From Polaromonas vacuolata (GTDB lineage: Bacteria; Pseudomonadota; Gammaproteobacteria; Burkholderiales; Burkholderiaceae_C): a stretch of 64,000 bases of DNA. Where the stretch lies: NCBI RefSeq assembly GCF_012584515.1, contig NZ_CP051461.1:1669501-1733500 (forward strand). Direction: 5' to 3'. The notes under the pieces are model-generated. The model was not told the DNA's origin. It was given only the letters and a program-made list of their open reading frames with translations, and ran no database searches. Of this stretch, positions 52,311 to 61,268 are shown piece by piece. Made by a program: the position numbers and the translations under genes. Every line of letters starts with the position of its first letter. Positions within the stretch are counted from its first letter, which is position 1.

Positions 52311-53345
52311 TCAGTCTTTAGCAACTTGTAAGACCAGTTTTCCAAAGTTCTCGCCGTTAAAAAGTTTTAGCAATGCGTCCGGAAATGATTCAAGCCCCAT
52401 GACGATGTCTTCTCGACTCTTCATGCGTCCCTCTTTAAGGTAGCCGGACATTTCAGCGATAGCTACGGGGTAATTTTCTGCATAGTCAAACACCACAATG
52501 CCTTGCATGCGTGCGCGGTTCACCAGCAAGGAGAGATAGTTGGCAGGGCCTTTAATAGCCGTTGTATTGTTGTATTGGCTGATAGCACCGCAGATGATGA
52601 TGCGTGCACCACGTGTGATTTTTGTCAGCACTAGGTCAAGAATTTCACCGCCTACATTGTCAAAATAAATATCTACGCCATCTGGACAATGCTGCTTAAG
52701 ACCTTCGCGGACATCTTCATTTTTGTAGTCTATACAGGCATCAAAACCTAGCTCTTTAACTACCCAGTCACATTTGGCTTTGCCACCAGCGATACCGACC
52801 ACGCGGCAGCCTTTTAACATCGCCATTTGACCCACTGTTTGGCCGACAGCTCCTGCTGCACCTGAGACTACGACGGTCTCGCCTGGCTTTGGTTGGCCGA
52901 CTTCGAGTAAGCCAAAATAGCCCGTCATGCCGGGCATGCCCAGCACATTAAGCCAAGTCGTCAAGCCTAGACTGGGGTCTATCTTGAAGATGCCGCTGCG
53001 CTTGATATTGGCTTTTTCAATCAAGCAGTATTCCTGCGCGCCCAGACCTGCATTGACGTAATCGCCAACTGCAAAAAGCGGATTTTCAGAAGCGATGACT
53101 CGACCGACTCCGCCGGCGCGCATCACCTCGCCAATCTGCACCGGTTCAATATAGCTTTTGCCGGCATTCATCCAACCGCGCATAGCCGGGTCCATAGACA
53201 GACATAAAGTCTTGATCAGCAAACCGCCGGCTTGGATATTGCCTACGGGCTCGCTTGCAAAATGCCAGTTCTCTTGTGTCGGCATGCCGCTAGGGCGGCT
53301 GGCTAGCCGGACTTGATGATTCATCAAGGCTTTTATTTCACTCAT
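52311..53345 (-). CDS. NADP-dependent oxidoreductase (prostaglandin reductase/CurA type)
   Basis: A 344-residue medium-chain reductase of the leukotriene B4 dehydrogenase-like branch. Hallmarks: LLIKTLCLSMDPAMRGWMNA, the NADPH motif VVVSGAAGAVGQTVGQMAML, GCRVVGIAGGKAKCDW, VDIYFDNVGGEILDLVLTKI and RIIICGAISQYNNT. It reduces carbon-carbon double bonds of enones. Zinc ligands are absent. It is a single gene with its ATG next to the long gap before pgeF. Confidence 0.93.
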   Translation of the reverse strand: MSEIKALMNHQVRLASRPSGMPTQENWHFASEPVGNIQAGGLLIKTLCLSMDPAMRGWMNAGKSYIEPVQIGEVMRAGGVGRVIASENPLFAVGDYVNAGLGAQEYCLIEKANIKRSGIFKIDPSLGLTTWLNVLGMPGMTGYFGLLEVGQPKPGETVVVSGAAGAVGQTVGQMAMLKGCRVVGIAGGKAKCDWVVKELGFDACIDYKNEDVREGLKQHCPDGVDIYFDNVGGEILDLVLTKITRGARIIICGAISQYNNTTAIKGPANYLSLLVNRARMQGIVVFDYAENYPVAIAEMSGYLKEGRMKSREDIVMGLESFPDALLKLFNGENFGKLVLQVAKD

Positions 53346-53493
53346 GTTTTGTCTCCAATATTTGTTTGCCTCAATCCTAATGCCGTGGGCTGGCTTTGAC
53401 AGTCTCTTAAGCGATTGCTCTTTAGCTCTCCTCGACGTTTGAGTGTTTAATTTCGGTTTATGCTTGATTGATGATTTTTAAAATTAATCGTCT

Positions 53494-54366
53494 TTGCTTC
53501 GCAGCGAGTGCCTCAACCAAGATCGCTGCGCGCAGCTTGCCAACATGCTAGGCGAAGATTGGCTAAGACCCGAATGGCCAGCGCCGAAACAGGTCAAAGC
53601 TCTTTTTACCAGCCGTCATGAAGGCGCATCAGCGCCTCCATTTGATAGTCTTAACTTGGCAGAGCATGTTGGTGATGACCCGCACAGCGTTGCCATTAAC
53701 CGCAATCGCTTGGCACAAGTGGTGGGTGCCAAGCCGGTTTTTTTGCATCAAGTGCACGGCATTACTGCGTTGGCTTTAAATCAACACACGCCGCACGGCC
53801 AACACGCTGACGCTTGCTTTACCGCTGAGCGCCAGCTCGCTTGCACCATCATGGTGGCTGACTGTTTGCCAGTGCTGCTGTGCCGAATGGATGGCTCTTT
53901 GGTGGCTGCAGCGCATGCGGGTTGGCGTGGGCTAGCCAATGGCGTGTTGACTGCGGCAGTTGAGTGTTTTAATGCTAAACCCTACGCGTTAAAAGCGCGT
54001 GAAAATAATCTACTCAGTGTGCCAAGTTCAGAGCGAATCATTGCTTGGCTGGGTCCTTGTATAGGCCCAGCAGAATTCGAAGTTGGCCCCGAGGTCAAAG
54101 CCGCATTTGCCGCAATGACTTTTTTAGGTTCACAGACCGCTAGTTGCTTTAAGGCCGGCGTTAGCGGGAAATATTTGGCCGATTTGCAAAGTCTTGCGCG
54201 TTTGCAACTCGCAGCCTTAGGTGTTGAGCAGGTGTATGGAAATGATGGCAGCGATAGCTGGTGTACGGTTAAGCAGGCCTCAAGGTATTTTTCCCACCGG
54301 CGCGATACGGGTGTCAAAAAGCTTGCCAGCACTGGGCGTATGGCCGCTTGCATCTGGATTGACTAA
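53494..54366 (+). CDS. pgeF: Peptidoglycan editing factor PgeF (laccase domain, YfiH family)
   Basis: A ~290-residue protein of the PgeF/YfiH family, which removes wrongly placed amino acids from cell-wall precursors and binds a metal. Features: LRPEWPAPKQVKALFTSRHE, LNLAEHVGDDPHSVAINRNR, FLHQVHGITAL, CTIMVADCLPVLLCR, VAAAHAGWRGLANGVL and AWLGPCIGPAEFEVGPEVK, which hold the metal-binding His and Cys. The start is unsure: TTG 53494 and ATG 53545 are both in frame, and neither has a strong ribosome site. In related genomes it precedes phaC; here an IS30 copy has entered 26 bases after its stop. Confidence 0.9.
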   Translation: MLRSECLNQDRCAQLANMLGEDWLRPEWPAPKQVKALFTSRHEGASAPPFDSLNLAEHVGDDPHSVAINRNRLAQVVGAKPVFLHQVHGITALALNQHTPHGQHADACFTAERQLACTIMVADCLPVLLCRMDGSLVAAAHAGWRGLANGVLTAAVECFNAKPYALKARENNLLSVPSSERIIAWLGPCIGPAEFEVGPEVKAAFAAMTFLGSQTASCFKAGVSGKYLADLQSLARLQLAALGVEQVYGNDGSDSWCTVKQASRYFSHRRDTGVKKLASTGRMAACIWID

Positions 54367-54391
54367 GGCAGTTGCTTGCTTATTAGAACGC

Positions 54392-55474
54392 GGATTCAAG
54401 TCTGAAGTGCAACTTTGAAATTAACCGTACGGGTGGGTGAGATGTGAGAGCATCCAAGCTTCCCGACTACCAAGTCAAAGTTGCCCAGAATGATTTACAC
54501 ACACCTCACCCGTGACGAACGTTACCAGATTGCAATCCTCGTCAAAGCAAACTTCAATCAAAGTGAAATTGCAAAAATGATGGACCGTGATAAATCGAGC
54601 ATCAGCCGTGAGTTGCGTCGTAACCGCGGTCTACGAGGCTATCGCCCTAAGCAGGCAAATGACAAAGCCCAAGAACGTAGACTTGCCTGCGCCAATAGTC
54701 CTAGAGTTGCTGACTCGACATGGGCTGTAGTGGAGGAAAAGTTGGCTGAGGCTTGGAGCCCCGAGCAAATCAGCGGCCACCTCGAAGCTAGCCACCAACC
54801 CGGTGTTAGCTATGAGAGCATTTACCAGTACATCTACGCTGACAAACGCGCGGGCGGCACCTTGCATAAAACACTGCGTTGCCAGAAGACGCGAAAAAAA
54901 CGCAGCAGTGGCCGTGAACGGCGCGGCACCATCTCTCGCCAGGTCTCAATAGAACTGCGACCCGACATCGTGCTTGAGCGTGCGCGCTTTGGCGACTGGG
55001 AGGCTGATCTGGTGATTGGTGCCGGGCAGAAGCAAGCACTAGTGACGATTAATGAGCGTGTCTCTCGCTATTCAATAATTTTCCACGTGCCATTCAAAAC
55101 AGCGCAAGCCGTAGGGGACGCGTTAATCACTTTACTCAAACCGTTCGCTCATTGCGTGCACACTCTCACGACTGATAACGGCAAGGAATTTGCCCAGCAT
55201 GAACGAATAGCTTCTGCGCTGAGTGCAGATTTCTTTTTCGCCCATCCATACGCCTCGTGGGAGCGTGGGGCGAACGAGAATATGAACGGTTTGATTCGCC
55301 AGTTTTTCCCAAAGGGGATGCGCTTTAATTGCATCACCGACGATGACATTGCTTTAGCGATGCACAGGCTCAATCATCGTCCTAGAAAATGTTTAGGGTA
55401 TCGAACGCCGCATCAGGTTTTTATGGAACAGTTAGAGTCCTATCAGCATACGGTTGCACTTCAAGCTTGAATCC
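54392..55474 (+). mobile_element. IS30-family insertion sequence, complete
   Basis: A 1083-bp element. The left terminal repeat is at 54392-54413 and the right at 55453-55474; they are 22 bp long with 2 mismatches (left begins GGATTCAAGTCTGAAG, right complement GGATTCAAGCTTGAAG). The flanks carry GC on both sides, which would be a 2-bp target duplication as in IS30. It contains one transposase gene. It sits in the gap between pgeF and a small membrane gene and breaks no recognisable gene. Confidence 0.85.
54490..55470 (+). CDS. IS30 family transposase
   Basis: A ~326-residue DDE transposase. The N-terminal helix-turn-helix reads HLTRDERYQIAILVKANFNQ, then AKMMDRDKSSISRELRRNRG. The catalytic triad is visible: Asp in FGDWEADLVIGAGQKQ, Asp in LTTDNGKEFAQHE and Glu in WERGANENMNGLIRQFFPKG, followed by HRLNHRPRKCLGYRTPHQVF. 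All motifs are intact, so it is likely functional. ATG 54490 is used; TTG 54481 is three codons upstream. Confidence 0.93.
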   Translation: MIYTHLTRDERYQIAILVKANFNQSEIAKMMDRDKSSISRELRRNRGLRGYRPKQANDKAQERRLACANSPRVADSTWAVVEEKLAEAWSPEQISGHLEASHQPGVSYESIYQYIYADKRAGGTLHKTLRCQKTRKKRSSGRERRGTISRQVSIELRPDIVLERARFGDWEADLVIGAGQKQALVTINERVSRYSIIFHVPFKTAQAVGDALITLLKPFAHCVHTLTTDNGKEFAQHERIASALSADFFFAHPYASWERGANENMNGLIRQFFPKGMRFNCITDDDIALAMHRLNHRPRKCLGYRTPHQVFMEQLESYQHTVALQA

Positions 55475-55509
55475 GCCGAAGCAAAAATGCGTTCTATTTT
55501 TTTGTTATG

Positions 55510-55785
55510 TCATTTTTTATAATCAGCGCCTTGCGCACTTTTATTTGGCTCAGCTTGAATTTTTAGCGCTAAAGCTTGATTTTGCGCATGCTCCGCTGCC
55601 GCTCGCGCTTTGATGGCTTTATTACGCGCTGGCGCTCGCATTAAATAAACCACGATTGAAATCGGCAGCATGCCATAGAGAATAAAAGTAACCAAAGCAC
55701 CGAGCACGGTGCCGGTGCTGTTAGTCGCTTCAGCCACGCTCATCATCAACACGACATATAGCCAAGCAATTACAACCAAATACAT
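55510..55785 (-). CDS. Small membrane protein upstream of phaC
   Basis: A ~91-residue protein with two transmembrane helices (MYLVVIAWLYVVLMMSVAEA and GALVTFILYGMLPISIVVYL) and a hydrophilic Ala/Lys/Gln-rich tail. The frame is open to 55887, but the extra N-terminal part crosses the AT-rich hairpin at 55843-55871, so ATG 55785 is preferred. It resembles a small conserved protein often found near phaC in Comamonadaceae; function is unknown. It is divergent from phaC. Confidence 0.75.
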   Translation of the reverse strand: MYLVVIAWLYVVLMMSVAEATNSTGTVLGALVTFILYGMLPISIVVYLMRAPARNKAIKARAAAEHAQNQALALKIQAEPNKSAQGADYKK

Positions 55786-55842
55786 AAAAATACTCTGATT
55801 AAGTCCGATACCCATAAAGTGGGTCAGTATGGTGAAAATGTT

Positions 55843-55871
55843 AAATAGCGTATTTTTTTTATACGCTATTT
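55843..55871. promoter_or_regulatory. Perfect 11-bp inverted repeat before phaC
   Basis: AAATAGCGTAT and its complement ATACGCTATTT are separated by seven T. It lies between the divergent small membrane gene and phaC, 96 bases before the phaC start. It can act as a hairpin or operator; no regulator is assigned. Confidence 0.5.
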
Positions 55872-55967
55872 GTTCAAATTTCGACAACTTGCTGTGTATC
55901 GGGTTAGTGTTGGTAAATCTCTACGATACTGTTACTGCAATTAAACAGAATCATCTAGGGAGACAAT

Positions 55968-56798
55968 GTGAATTCTGACGCAAACTGGACTAAAGCCGCC
56001 CAACAAATGCAAGAGACCTTTGCTGCCGGTATGCGACAAGCTTTGGATGCTATGGGCGCTACAGGATCGTCGGCAAACAAAGTAGTGCCGGCTACTGCGG
56101 GTTCAATTGATGCAAGCCACGCATCCACGCTCTCGCATGATCCGTCCCACACTCCCTTAAGCTTTTATCCGCAAATGTTGCAACGAATCCAGCAGGACTA
56201 CTTGCAAAAATCGGTGCAGCTGTGGAATCAAAGTCTGCCCACCAGTGATTCACCAGCGCCAACCGCAGATAAAGTCGATAAGCGCTTTGCGGCCCCGGCG
56301 TGGAATGAAAACCCTGTCTCCAAGTTTGCTGCCGCAGCCTATCTGCTCAATTCCAGTGCACTAATGGGTATGGCTGATGCTGCGCAAGGCGATGAGAAAA
56401 CCCGTGCCCGCTTGCGCTTTGCTGTCGAGCAATGGATGGCGGCTTCTGCCCCGAGTAATTTTCTGGCTCTGAATGCTGATGCGCAGAAAAAAGCCATAGA
56501 AACACAGGGACAAAGCATTGGCCAAGGCATGCAAAACTTGCTCCATGATATGCAGCAAGGCCATGTGTCTATGACCGATGAAAGTTTGTTCGAGGTAGGG
56601 AAAAACGTCGCCACAACAGAGGGCGCGGTGGTATTTGAAAATGAATATTTCCAACTCTTGGAATATCGTCCGCTGACCGCAAAAGTTTATGCCAAGCCCT
56701 TCTTATTGGTCCCGCCCTGTATTAATAAATTTTATATTCTTGACTTGCAGCCAGAAAACTTGGACCTAGTCAAAAAAGTAGACAAAGAGTTCCTCTAA
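55968..56798 (+). pseudogene. phaC: Class I PHA synthase PhaC, N-terminal part (split by an IS3 element)
   Basis: The first 264 codons of a class I poly(R)-3-hydroxyalkanoate synthase, starting at GTG 55968 with AGGGAGA before it. It reads NSDANWTKAAQQMQETFAAG..., LSFYPQMLQRIQQDYLQKSV, FAAPAWNENPVSKFAAAAYL, GAVVFENEYFQLLEYRPLTA and FLLVPPCINKFYILDLQPEN. At 56761 the IS3 element begins and the frame runs 12 more codons of IS sequence to a stop at 56796-56798. The lipase box and catalytic triad are on the other side, so this piece cannot be active. Confidence 0.93.
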
Positions 56799-56829
56799 AG
56801 GTTTAAATCAAACCTTGAAAAGGAAATTC

Positions 56830-57132
56830 ATGAGCAAACATCACAGTGAACAGTTCAGGCAGCAAGCAGTCGAACACGTTTTAAATCACCCAGGGCAGTC
56901 CGTTGCGAACACAGCCAAGCTGCTTGGCGTTGGCTACTCCACGTTAGACAAGTGGATGCGTGTACACCGCACTAGCATCGGCGTTACCGCCAGCGCGGCC
57001 TTATCGATAGATCAACAACGACTTCGTACGCTTGAGCGTGAGAACGCGCACTTACGAGAGGTCAACGACATACTAAAAAAAGCGCACGTGTACTTCGTGA
57101 AAAATCCAAGTCTGCCAAGTACACGTTTATGA
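56830..57132 (+). CDS. IS3 family transposase OrfA
   Basis: A ~100-residue DNA-binding protein: helix-turn-helix in HHSEQFRQQAVEHVLNHPGQ and SVANTAKLLGVGYSTLDKWM, then a leucine-zipper-like coiled coil (LRTLERENAHLREVNDILKK). ATG 56830 has AAGGAAA before it. The A-run in GTGAAAAATCC near its 3' end (and AAAAAAA a little earlier) could serve a -1 frameshift to produce the OrfAB transposase. Confidence 0.92.
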   Translation: MSKHHSEQFRQQAVEHVLNHPGQSVANTAKLLGVGYSTLDKWMRVHRTSIGVTASAALSIDQQRLRTLERENAHLREVNDILKKAHVYFVKNPSLPSTRL

Positions 57133-57983
57133 AATCTCACTTGGACGCCTACCGCATGGCCGCTCTGTGCGCGGCTTTGTCGGTTAGCCGCTCGGGCTAC
57201 TACGCATGGCTTGCCCGCCCACAGCGAGCAACTGATCTGCACGATGCCATTCGTGCCTGCCACACAGCGCATAAAGCAAGAGTGGGCGCACCCAGCATCC
57301 ACGCCGAGCTCGTTGGTAGCGGCTTAAACGCTTGCGCGCGCACCGTCGGTAGGCATATGCATTATTTGGGATTACGCGCTAAAGGAAGTCAGAAATTTAA
57401 ACGCACCACTGACTCTAATCACGGCAAATTAGCCTCGCCTAACTTGCTGGAGCGCCAGTTCGAAGTGTGCGCACCTAATCAGGTTTGGGTTGGAGACATT
57501 ACTTATATACGCACTGCGCAGGGTTGGCTGTATTTGGCCACGGTGATCGACTTGTACAGTCGCGCTGTTGTAGGCTGGCAGATGAGCGGGCGAATTGATA
57601 GCAAGTTAGTGTGCGATGCATTGCAAGCGGCCATTCTCACCAGAGGAAAACCTACTGGCGTGATGGTTCACACCGATCAGGGATCGCAATACGTGTCGAA
57701 CGCGTACCGCAAAATGCTCAGGGAAAGTTTACTTATTCAAAGCATGAGTAGGCGCGGAAATTGTTGGGATAACGCCGTAGCAGAATCGTTCTTCGCCACA
57801 CTGAAAAAGCAAGCTATTCACGGTGAATACTTTGCAACCCGAGAGCTAGCTAAGCAGGCAGTCTTTGAATACATAGAGGCTTATTACAATCGCATTCGCA
57901 GGCATTCAACCGTTGGCTGGCTAAGCCCACTTAACTTTGAAAATCTGTATTACCAATCTTTAGAGGACTCTGCTGTCCATTAA
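57129..57983 (+). CDS. IS3 family transposase OrfB
   Basis: A 284-residue DDE integrase-type protein. Catalytic residues: Asp in VWVGDITYIRTAQGW, Asp in VMVHTDQGSQYVSNAY and Glu in DNAVAESFFATLKKQA. It is in the -1 frame of OrfA and overlaps its stop (ATGA). The upstream frame is open back into OrfA, giving KSAKYTFMKSHLD across the junction, which supports an OrfAB fusion by frameshift. No damage is seen. Confidence 0.93.
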   Translation: MKSHLDAYRMAALCAALSVSRSGYYAWLARPQRATDLHDAIRACHTAHKARVGAPSIHAELVGSGLNACARTVGRHMHYLGLRAKGSQKFKRTTDSNHGKLASPNLLERQFEVCAPNQVWVGDITYIRTAQGWLYLATVIDLYSRAVVGWQMSGRIDSKLVCDALQAAILTRGKPTGVMVHTDQGSQYVSNAYRKMLRESLLIQSMSRRGNCWDNAVAESFFATLKKQAIHGEYFATRELAKQAVFEYIEAYYNRIRRHSTVGWLSPLNFENLYYQSLEDSAVH

Positions 57984-57997
57984 TCTGACTAGGTTCA

Positions 57998-58992
57998 ACT
58001 CCCTGATTCGTTACGCCGCAGCACAAGGCCATCGAACTTTTGTCCTGAGTTGGCGCAACCCGGATCAATCCATGGCGGATAAAACTTGGGACGATTACAT
58101 AGAGCATACGGTGATTAAAGCCATTGCCGTGGTGCAAGACTTGACTGGCGCGAAGACACTGAACACGCTGGGTTTTTGTGTCGGTGGCACGTTATTGGCG
58201 ACGGCTTTGTCGGTTCTCGCTGCTAGAGGCGAAAAGCCTGCTGCTAGCATGACCTTGCTGACCTCCTTTTTAGACTTTAGCGACACCGGTATTCTTGACA
58301 TCTTTATTGATGAAGAAACCGTCACCAAGCGCGAGCAAGAAATGGGCAAAGGTGGCTTGCTCAAAGGCCAAGAATTAGCCTCAACCTTTAGTTTTTTACG
58401 TCCCAACGATTTAGTTTGGAATTACGTAGTCGGCAACTACCTCAAAGGTGAGACACCACCGCCTTTTGATTTGCTCTACTGGAACAGCGACTCGACCAAC
58501 TTACCCGGCCCTTTTTATGCTTGGTATTTGCGCAACACTTATTTTGAAAACCGTCTGATCCAGCCAGACCAAGCCCAAGTTTGCGGTCAAGGCATTGATT
58601 TGCGCCGGCTCGATATGCCGGTCTACCTCTACGGTTCGCGTGAAGACCACATCGTGCCGATTGGCGGCGCTTATGCATCAACCCATTACCTGCCGGGCCC
58701 TAAACGCTTTGTGATGGGCGCATCCGGTCACATCGCCGGTGTGATCAATCCACCGGCTAAAAATAAGCGTAGTTTTTGGACGCACGATGGTTTGCTCGAT
58801 CAGCCTTTTCCTGCTACCCAGCCCGAGTGGTTGCAAGGCGCAACCGAGCGGCCTGGCAGCTGGTGGACTGATTGGTCAGACTGGCTCAAAACACATGCCG
58901 GTAAACAGATAGCCGCACCTTCCAATTACGGTAGTGCTAAGTATCCGGCGATTGAACCAGCACCTGGGCGATATGTTTTAGCCAAGGCTTGA
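57998..58992 (+). pseudogene. phaC: PHA synthase PhaC, C-terminal part
   Basis: The remainder of PhaC from codon 265: SLIRYAAAQGHRTFVLSWRN, then the lipase-box-like GFCVGGTLLATALSVLAA with catalytic Cys at about residue 324 of the joined protein, YGSREDHIVPIGGAYAST with catalytic Asp, and MGASGHIAGVINPPAKNKRS with catalytic His. The joined protein would have about 594 residues, normal for class I. ATG 58072 (codon 289) could start a 306-residue fragment, but it lacks the N-terminal domain and part of the catalytic fold. Confidence 0.93.
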
Positions 58993-59035
58993 GGGTTAAT
59001 TTTTTAGTTTGGTAACCACAGAAAGAGATTGCATT

Positions 59036-60214
59036 ATGGAAGACATCGTTATCGTTGCAGCTGGCCGTACAGCAGTCGGAAAATTTGGCGGCGCGCTCGC
59101 AAAAACACCTGCTACTGAACTAGGCGCTGCTGTTGTCAAGGCTGTACTAGAGCGCTCAGGTCTGCCGGTAGACCTGATTGGCGAGATCATCATGGGTCAG
59201 GTATTGACCGCCGGTGTGGGCCAGAATCCAGCGCGTCAGACGGTGCTGAAAGCCGGCTTTCCCCATGGCATTCCGGGTTTGACGATTAACGCGGTTTGCG
59301 GCTCTGGCTTAAAGGCCGTGATGCTGGCCGCGCAAGCCGTTGCCACTGGTGACAGTGAAGTGGTGATCGCCGGTGGTCAAGAGAGCATGAGCTTGTCACC
59401 TCACGTGCTTAACGGTTCACGCGACGGCCAGCGCATGGGTGACTGGAAGATGGTCGATTCCATGATTGTCGACGGTTTATTGGATGTCTATAACCAGTAC
59501 CACATGGGCATTACCGCTGAGAACGTGGCGAAAAAGTATGGCATCAGTCGCGAGGCCCAGGACGCGCTGGCGTTAGCTAGTCAGACCAAAGCTGCTGCGG
59601 CGCAAGATGCTGGTAAGTTCAAAGACGAGATCGTGCCTTTCTCTATTGCCCAGAAAAAAGGCGATCCGATTATTTTCTCTAACGACGAATTCATTAACCG
59701 TAAATCGACTGCCGAAATTCTCGCCGGTCTACGTCCTGCGTTTGACAAAGCTGGTGGTGTGACTGCTGGCAATGCTTCAGGCCTGAATGACGGCGCTGCC
59801 GCGGTGATGGTGATGACGGCTAAAAAAGCTGCCGCACTGGGTTTGACACCACTGGCGCGGATTGCGAGCTACGCAACTTCTGGCCTAGATCCTGCATACA
59901 TGGGTATGGGCCCAGTTCCTGCTTCGACCAAAGCCTTAGCCCGTGCGGGTTGGAAGGCTCAAGATTTGGACTTGTTAGAAATTAACGAAGCCTTTGCAGC
60001 CCAAGCGTGTGCGGTGAATCAGGAAATGGGCTGGGACACCAGCAAAGTTAACGTCAACGGCGGCGCGATTGCGATTGGTCACCCGATAGGCGCGTCTGGT
60101 TGCCGAATTTTAGTTACCTTACTGCATGAGATGGTGCGCCGCGATGCTAAAAAAGGGATTGCTAGCTTGTGCATTGGTGGCGGAATGGGCGTTGCGCTTA
60201 CTTTAGAGCGTTAA
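59036..60214 (+). CDS. phaA: Acetyl-CoA acetyltransferase (beta-ketothiolase)
   Basis: A 392-residue biosynthetic thiolase that condenses two acetyl-CoA to acetoacetyl-CoA. The nucleophilic Cys is in INAVCGSGLKAVMLAAQAVA, the His is in GGAIAIGHPIGASGCRILVT and the second Cys is in SLCIGGGMGVALTLER. It starts 44 bases after phaC. ATG 59036 is chosen over ATG-like starts from 59009 because the family begins MEDIVIVAAGRTAVG. Intact although phaC is broken. Confidence 0.95.
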   Translation: MEDIVIVAAGRTAVGKFGGALAKTPATELGAAVVKAVLERSGLPVDLIGEIIMGQVLTAGVGQNPARQTVLKAGFPHGIPGLTINAVCGSGLKAVMLAAQAVATGDSEVVIAGGQESMSLSPHVLNGSRDGQRMGDWKMVDSMIVDGLLDVYNQYHMGITAENVAKKYGISREAQDALALASQTKAAAAQDAGKFKDEIVPFSIAQKKGDPIIFSNDEFINRKSTAEILAGLRPAFDKAGGVTAGNASGLNDGAAAVMVMTAKKAAALGLTPLARIASYATSGLDPAYMGMGPVPASTKALARAGWKAQDLDLLEINEAFAAQACAVNQEMGWDTSKVNVNGGAIAIGHPIGASGCRILVTLLHEMVRRDAKKGIASLCIGGGMGVALTLER

Positions 60215-60373
60215 ATTGCAGTTAATATTTAATCGCTGATTTAAAACAAAACATATTAAAAAATAACTTGGTTTATTGCTAAGTAGCTATTAATTTAATA
60301 CTACTCAGTGGTCGATTTTCATAGTTTTCAAGCGCGTAAAAACGATTTTTTTATAATTAACGGAGATAAGAAA

Positions 60374-61111
60374 ATGATTGGAAAAGTAGCTTATGTGACC
60401 GGCGGTATGGGCGGCATTGGAACGGCCATTTGTCAGCGATTGTCAAAAGACGGTTTCACTGTAGTGGCTGGTTGTGGCCCAACACGCAACTTCGCTAAAT
60501 GGATTGATGAGCAAAAAGAGTTGGGCTACAGTTTTCACGCTTCGGCTGGAAACGTGGGTGAGTGGGATTCGACGGTGGCTGCGTTTGACAAGGTCAAGGC
60601 CGAGATCGGCCCAGTCAGCGTGTTGGTCAATAACGCCGGCATCACCCGCGACGGTCAGTTCCGCAAGATGAGCAAGGCCGATTGGGATGCCGTGATCTCG
60701 ACCAATTTAGACAGTATGTTTAATGTGACCAAACAAGTCATTGAAGACATGGTTCAAGCCGGTTTTGGCCGAATTATCAACATCTCATCTGTGAACGGTC
60801 AAAAAGGCCAATTTGGTCAAGTGAACTACTCAACTGCCAAGGCTGGTCTGCATGGCTTTACTATGGCTTTGGCACAAGAAGTTGCGTCCAAAGGTGTGAC
60901 TGTCAACACCGTCAGTCCTGGTTATATTGGGACTGACATGGTCAAGGCGATTCGTCCCGATGTATTAGAGAAAATTGTCTCTGGTGTGCCGGCTAAGCGG
61001 CTTGGTCAACCAGAAGAAATCGCTTCCATTATTTCTTGGATTGCGTCGTCTGAAGGCGGTTACGCAACCGGCGCAGATTTCTCGCTCAATGGTGGCCTGC
61101 ACATGGGTTGA
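60374..61111 (+). CDS. phaB: Acetoacetyl-CoA reductase
   Basis: A 245-residue short-chain dehydrogenase that makes (R)-3-hydroxybutyryl-CoA with NADPH. The cofactor motif is VTGGMGGIGTAICQRLSKDG; the active site is NISSVNGQKGQFGQVNYSTA followed by KAG (Ser-Tyr-Lys), and VNTVSPGYIGTDMVKAI follows. The CGPTRNFAKW segment in the first part is typical of PhaB. CGGAG lies 8 bases before ATG 60374. A terminator follows. Confidence 0.96.
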   Translation: MIGKVAYVTGGMGGIGTAICQRLSKDGFTVVAGCGPTRNFAKWIDEQKELGYSFHASAGNVGEWDSTVAAFDKVKAEIGPVSVLVNNAGITRDGQFRKMSKADWDAVISTNLDSMFNVTKQVIEDMVQAGFGRIINISSVNGQKGQFGQVNYSTAKAGLHGFTMALAQEVASKGVTVNTVSPGYIGTDMVKAIRPDVLEKIVSGVPAKRLGQPEEIASIISWIASSEGGYATGADFSLNGGLHMG

Positions 61112-61155
61112 GCTTGATTAAAGATTGACTAGTCATTTAGTTGTCATCGATTTTC

Positions 61156-61182
61156 AAAACCCCGCTTTGGCGGGGTTTTTTT
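61156..61182 (+). terminator. Intrinsic terminator after phaB
   Basis: The stem AAAACCCCGC / GCGGGGTTTT is followed by a T-run, 45 bases after the phaB stop; it ends the pha block. Confidence 0.93.
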
Positions 61183-61268
61183 ATGGGCGACGATTAGGTT
61201 TTCTAAGCATGCTTATCATTAGCCTGGATTTATCCCCATCTTTAATCGGCAAACTTCTCTGATAACGC

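Larger units (their letters stand above)
56761..57997 (+). mobile_element. IS3-family insertion sequence inside phaC
   Basis: A 1237-bp element. Its ends are imperfect inverted repeats: left TGGACCTAGTCA..., right complement TGAACCTAGTCA..., with further matches inward. Both junctions carry ACT (56758-56760 and 57998-58000), a 3-bp target duplication as expected for IS3. Removing the element and one ACT joins GAA-AAC to TCC-CTG and restores the phaC frame. It carries orfA and orfB. Confidence 0.93.

Noticed and set aside
61225..61240. TTATCCCCA before the alpha/beta-hydrolase gene as a DnaA box
   Set aside because: A single one-mismatch 9-mer, expected by chance, unlike the cluster before dnaB.
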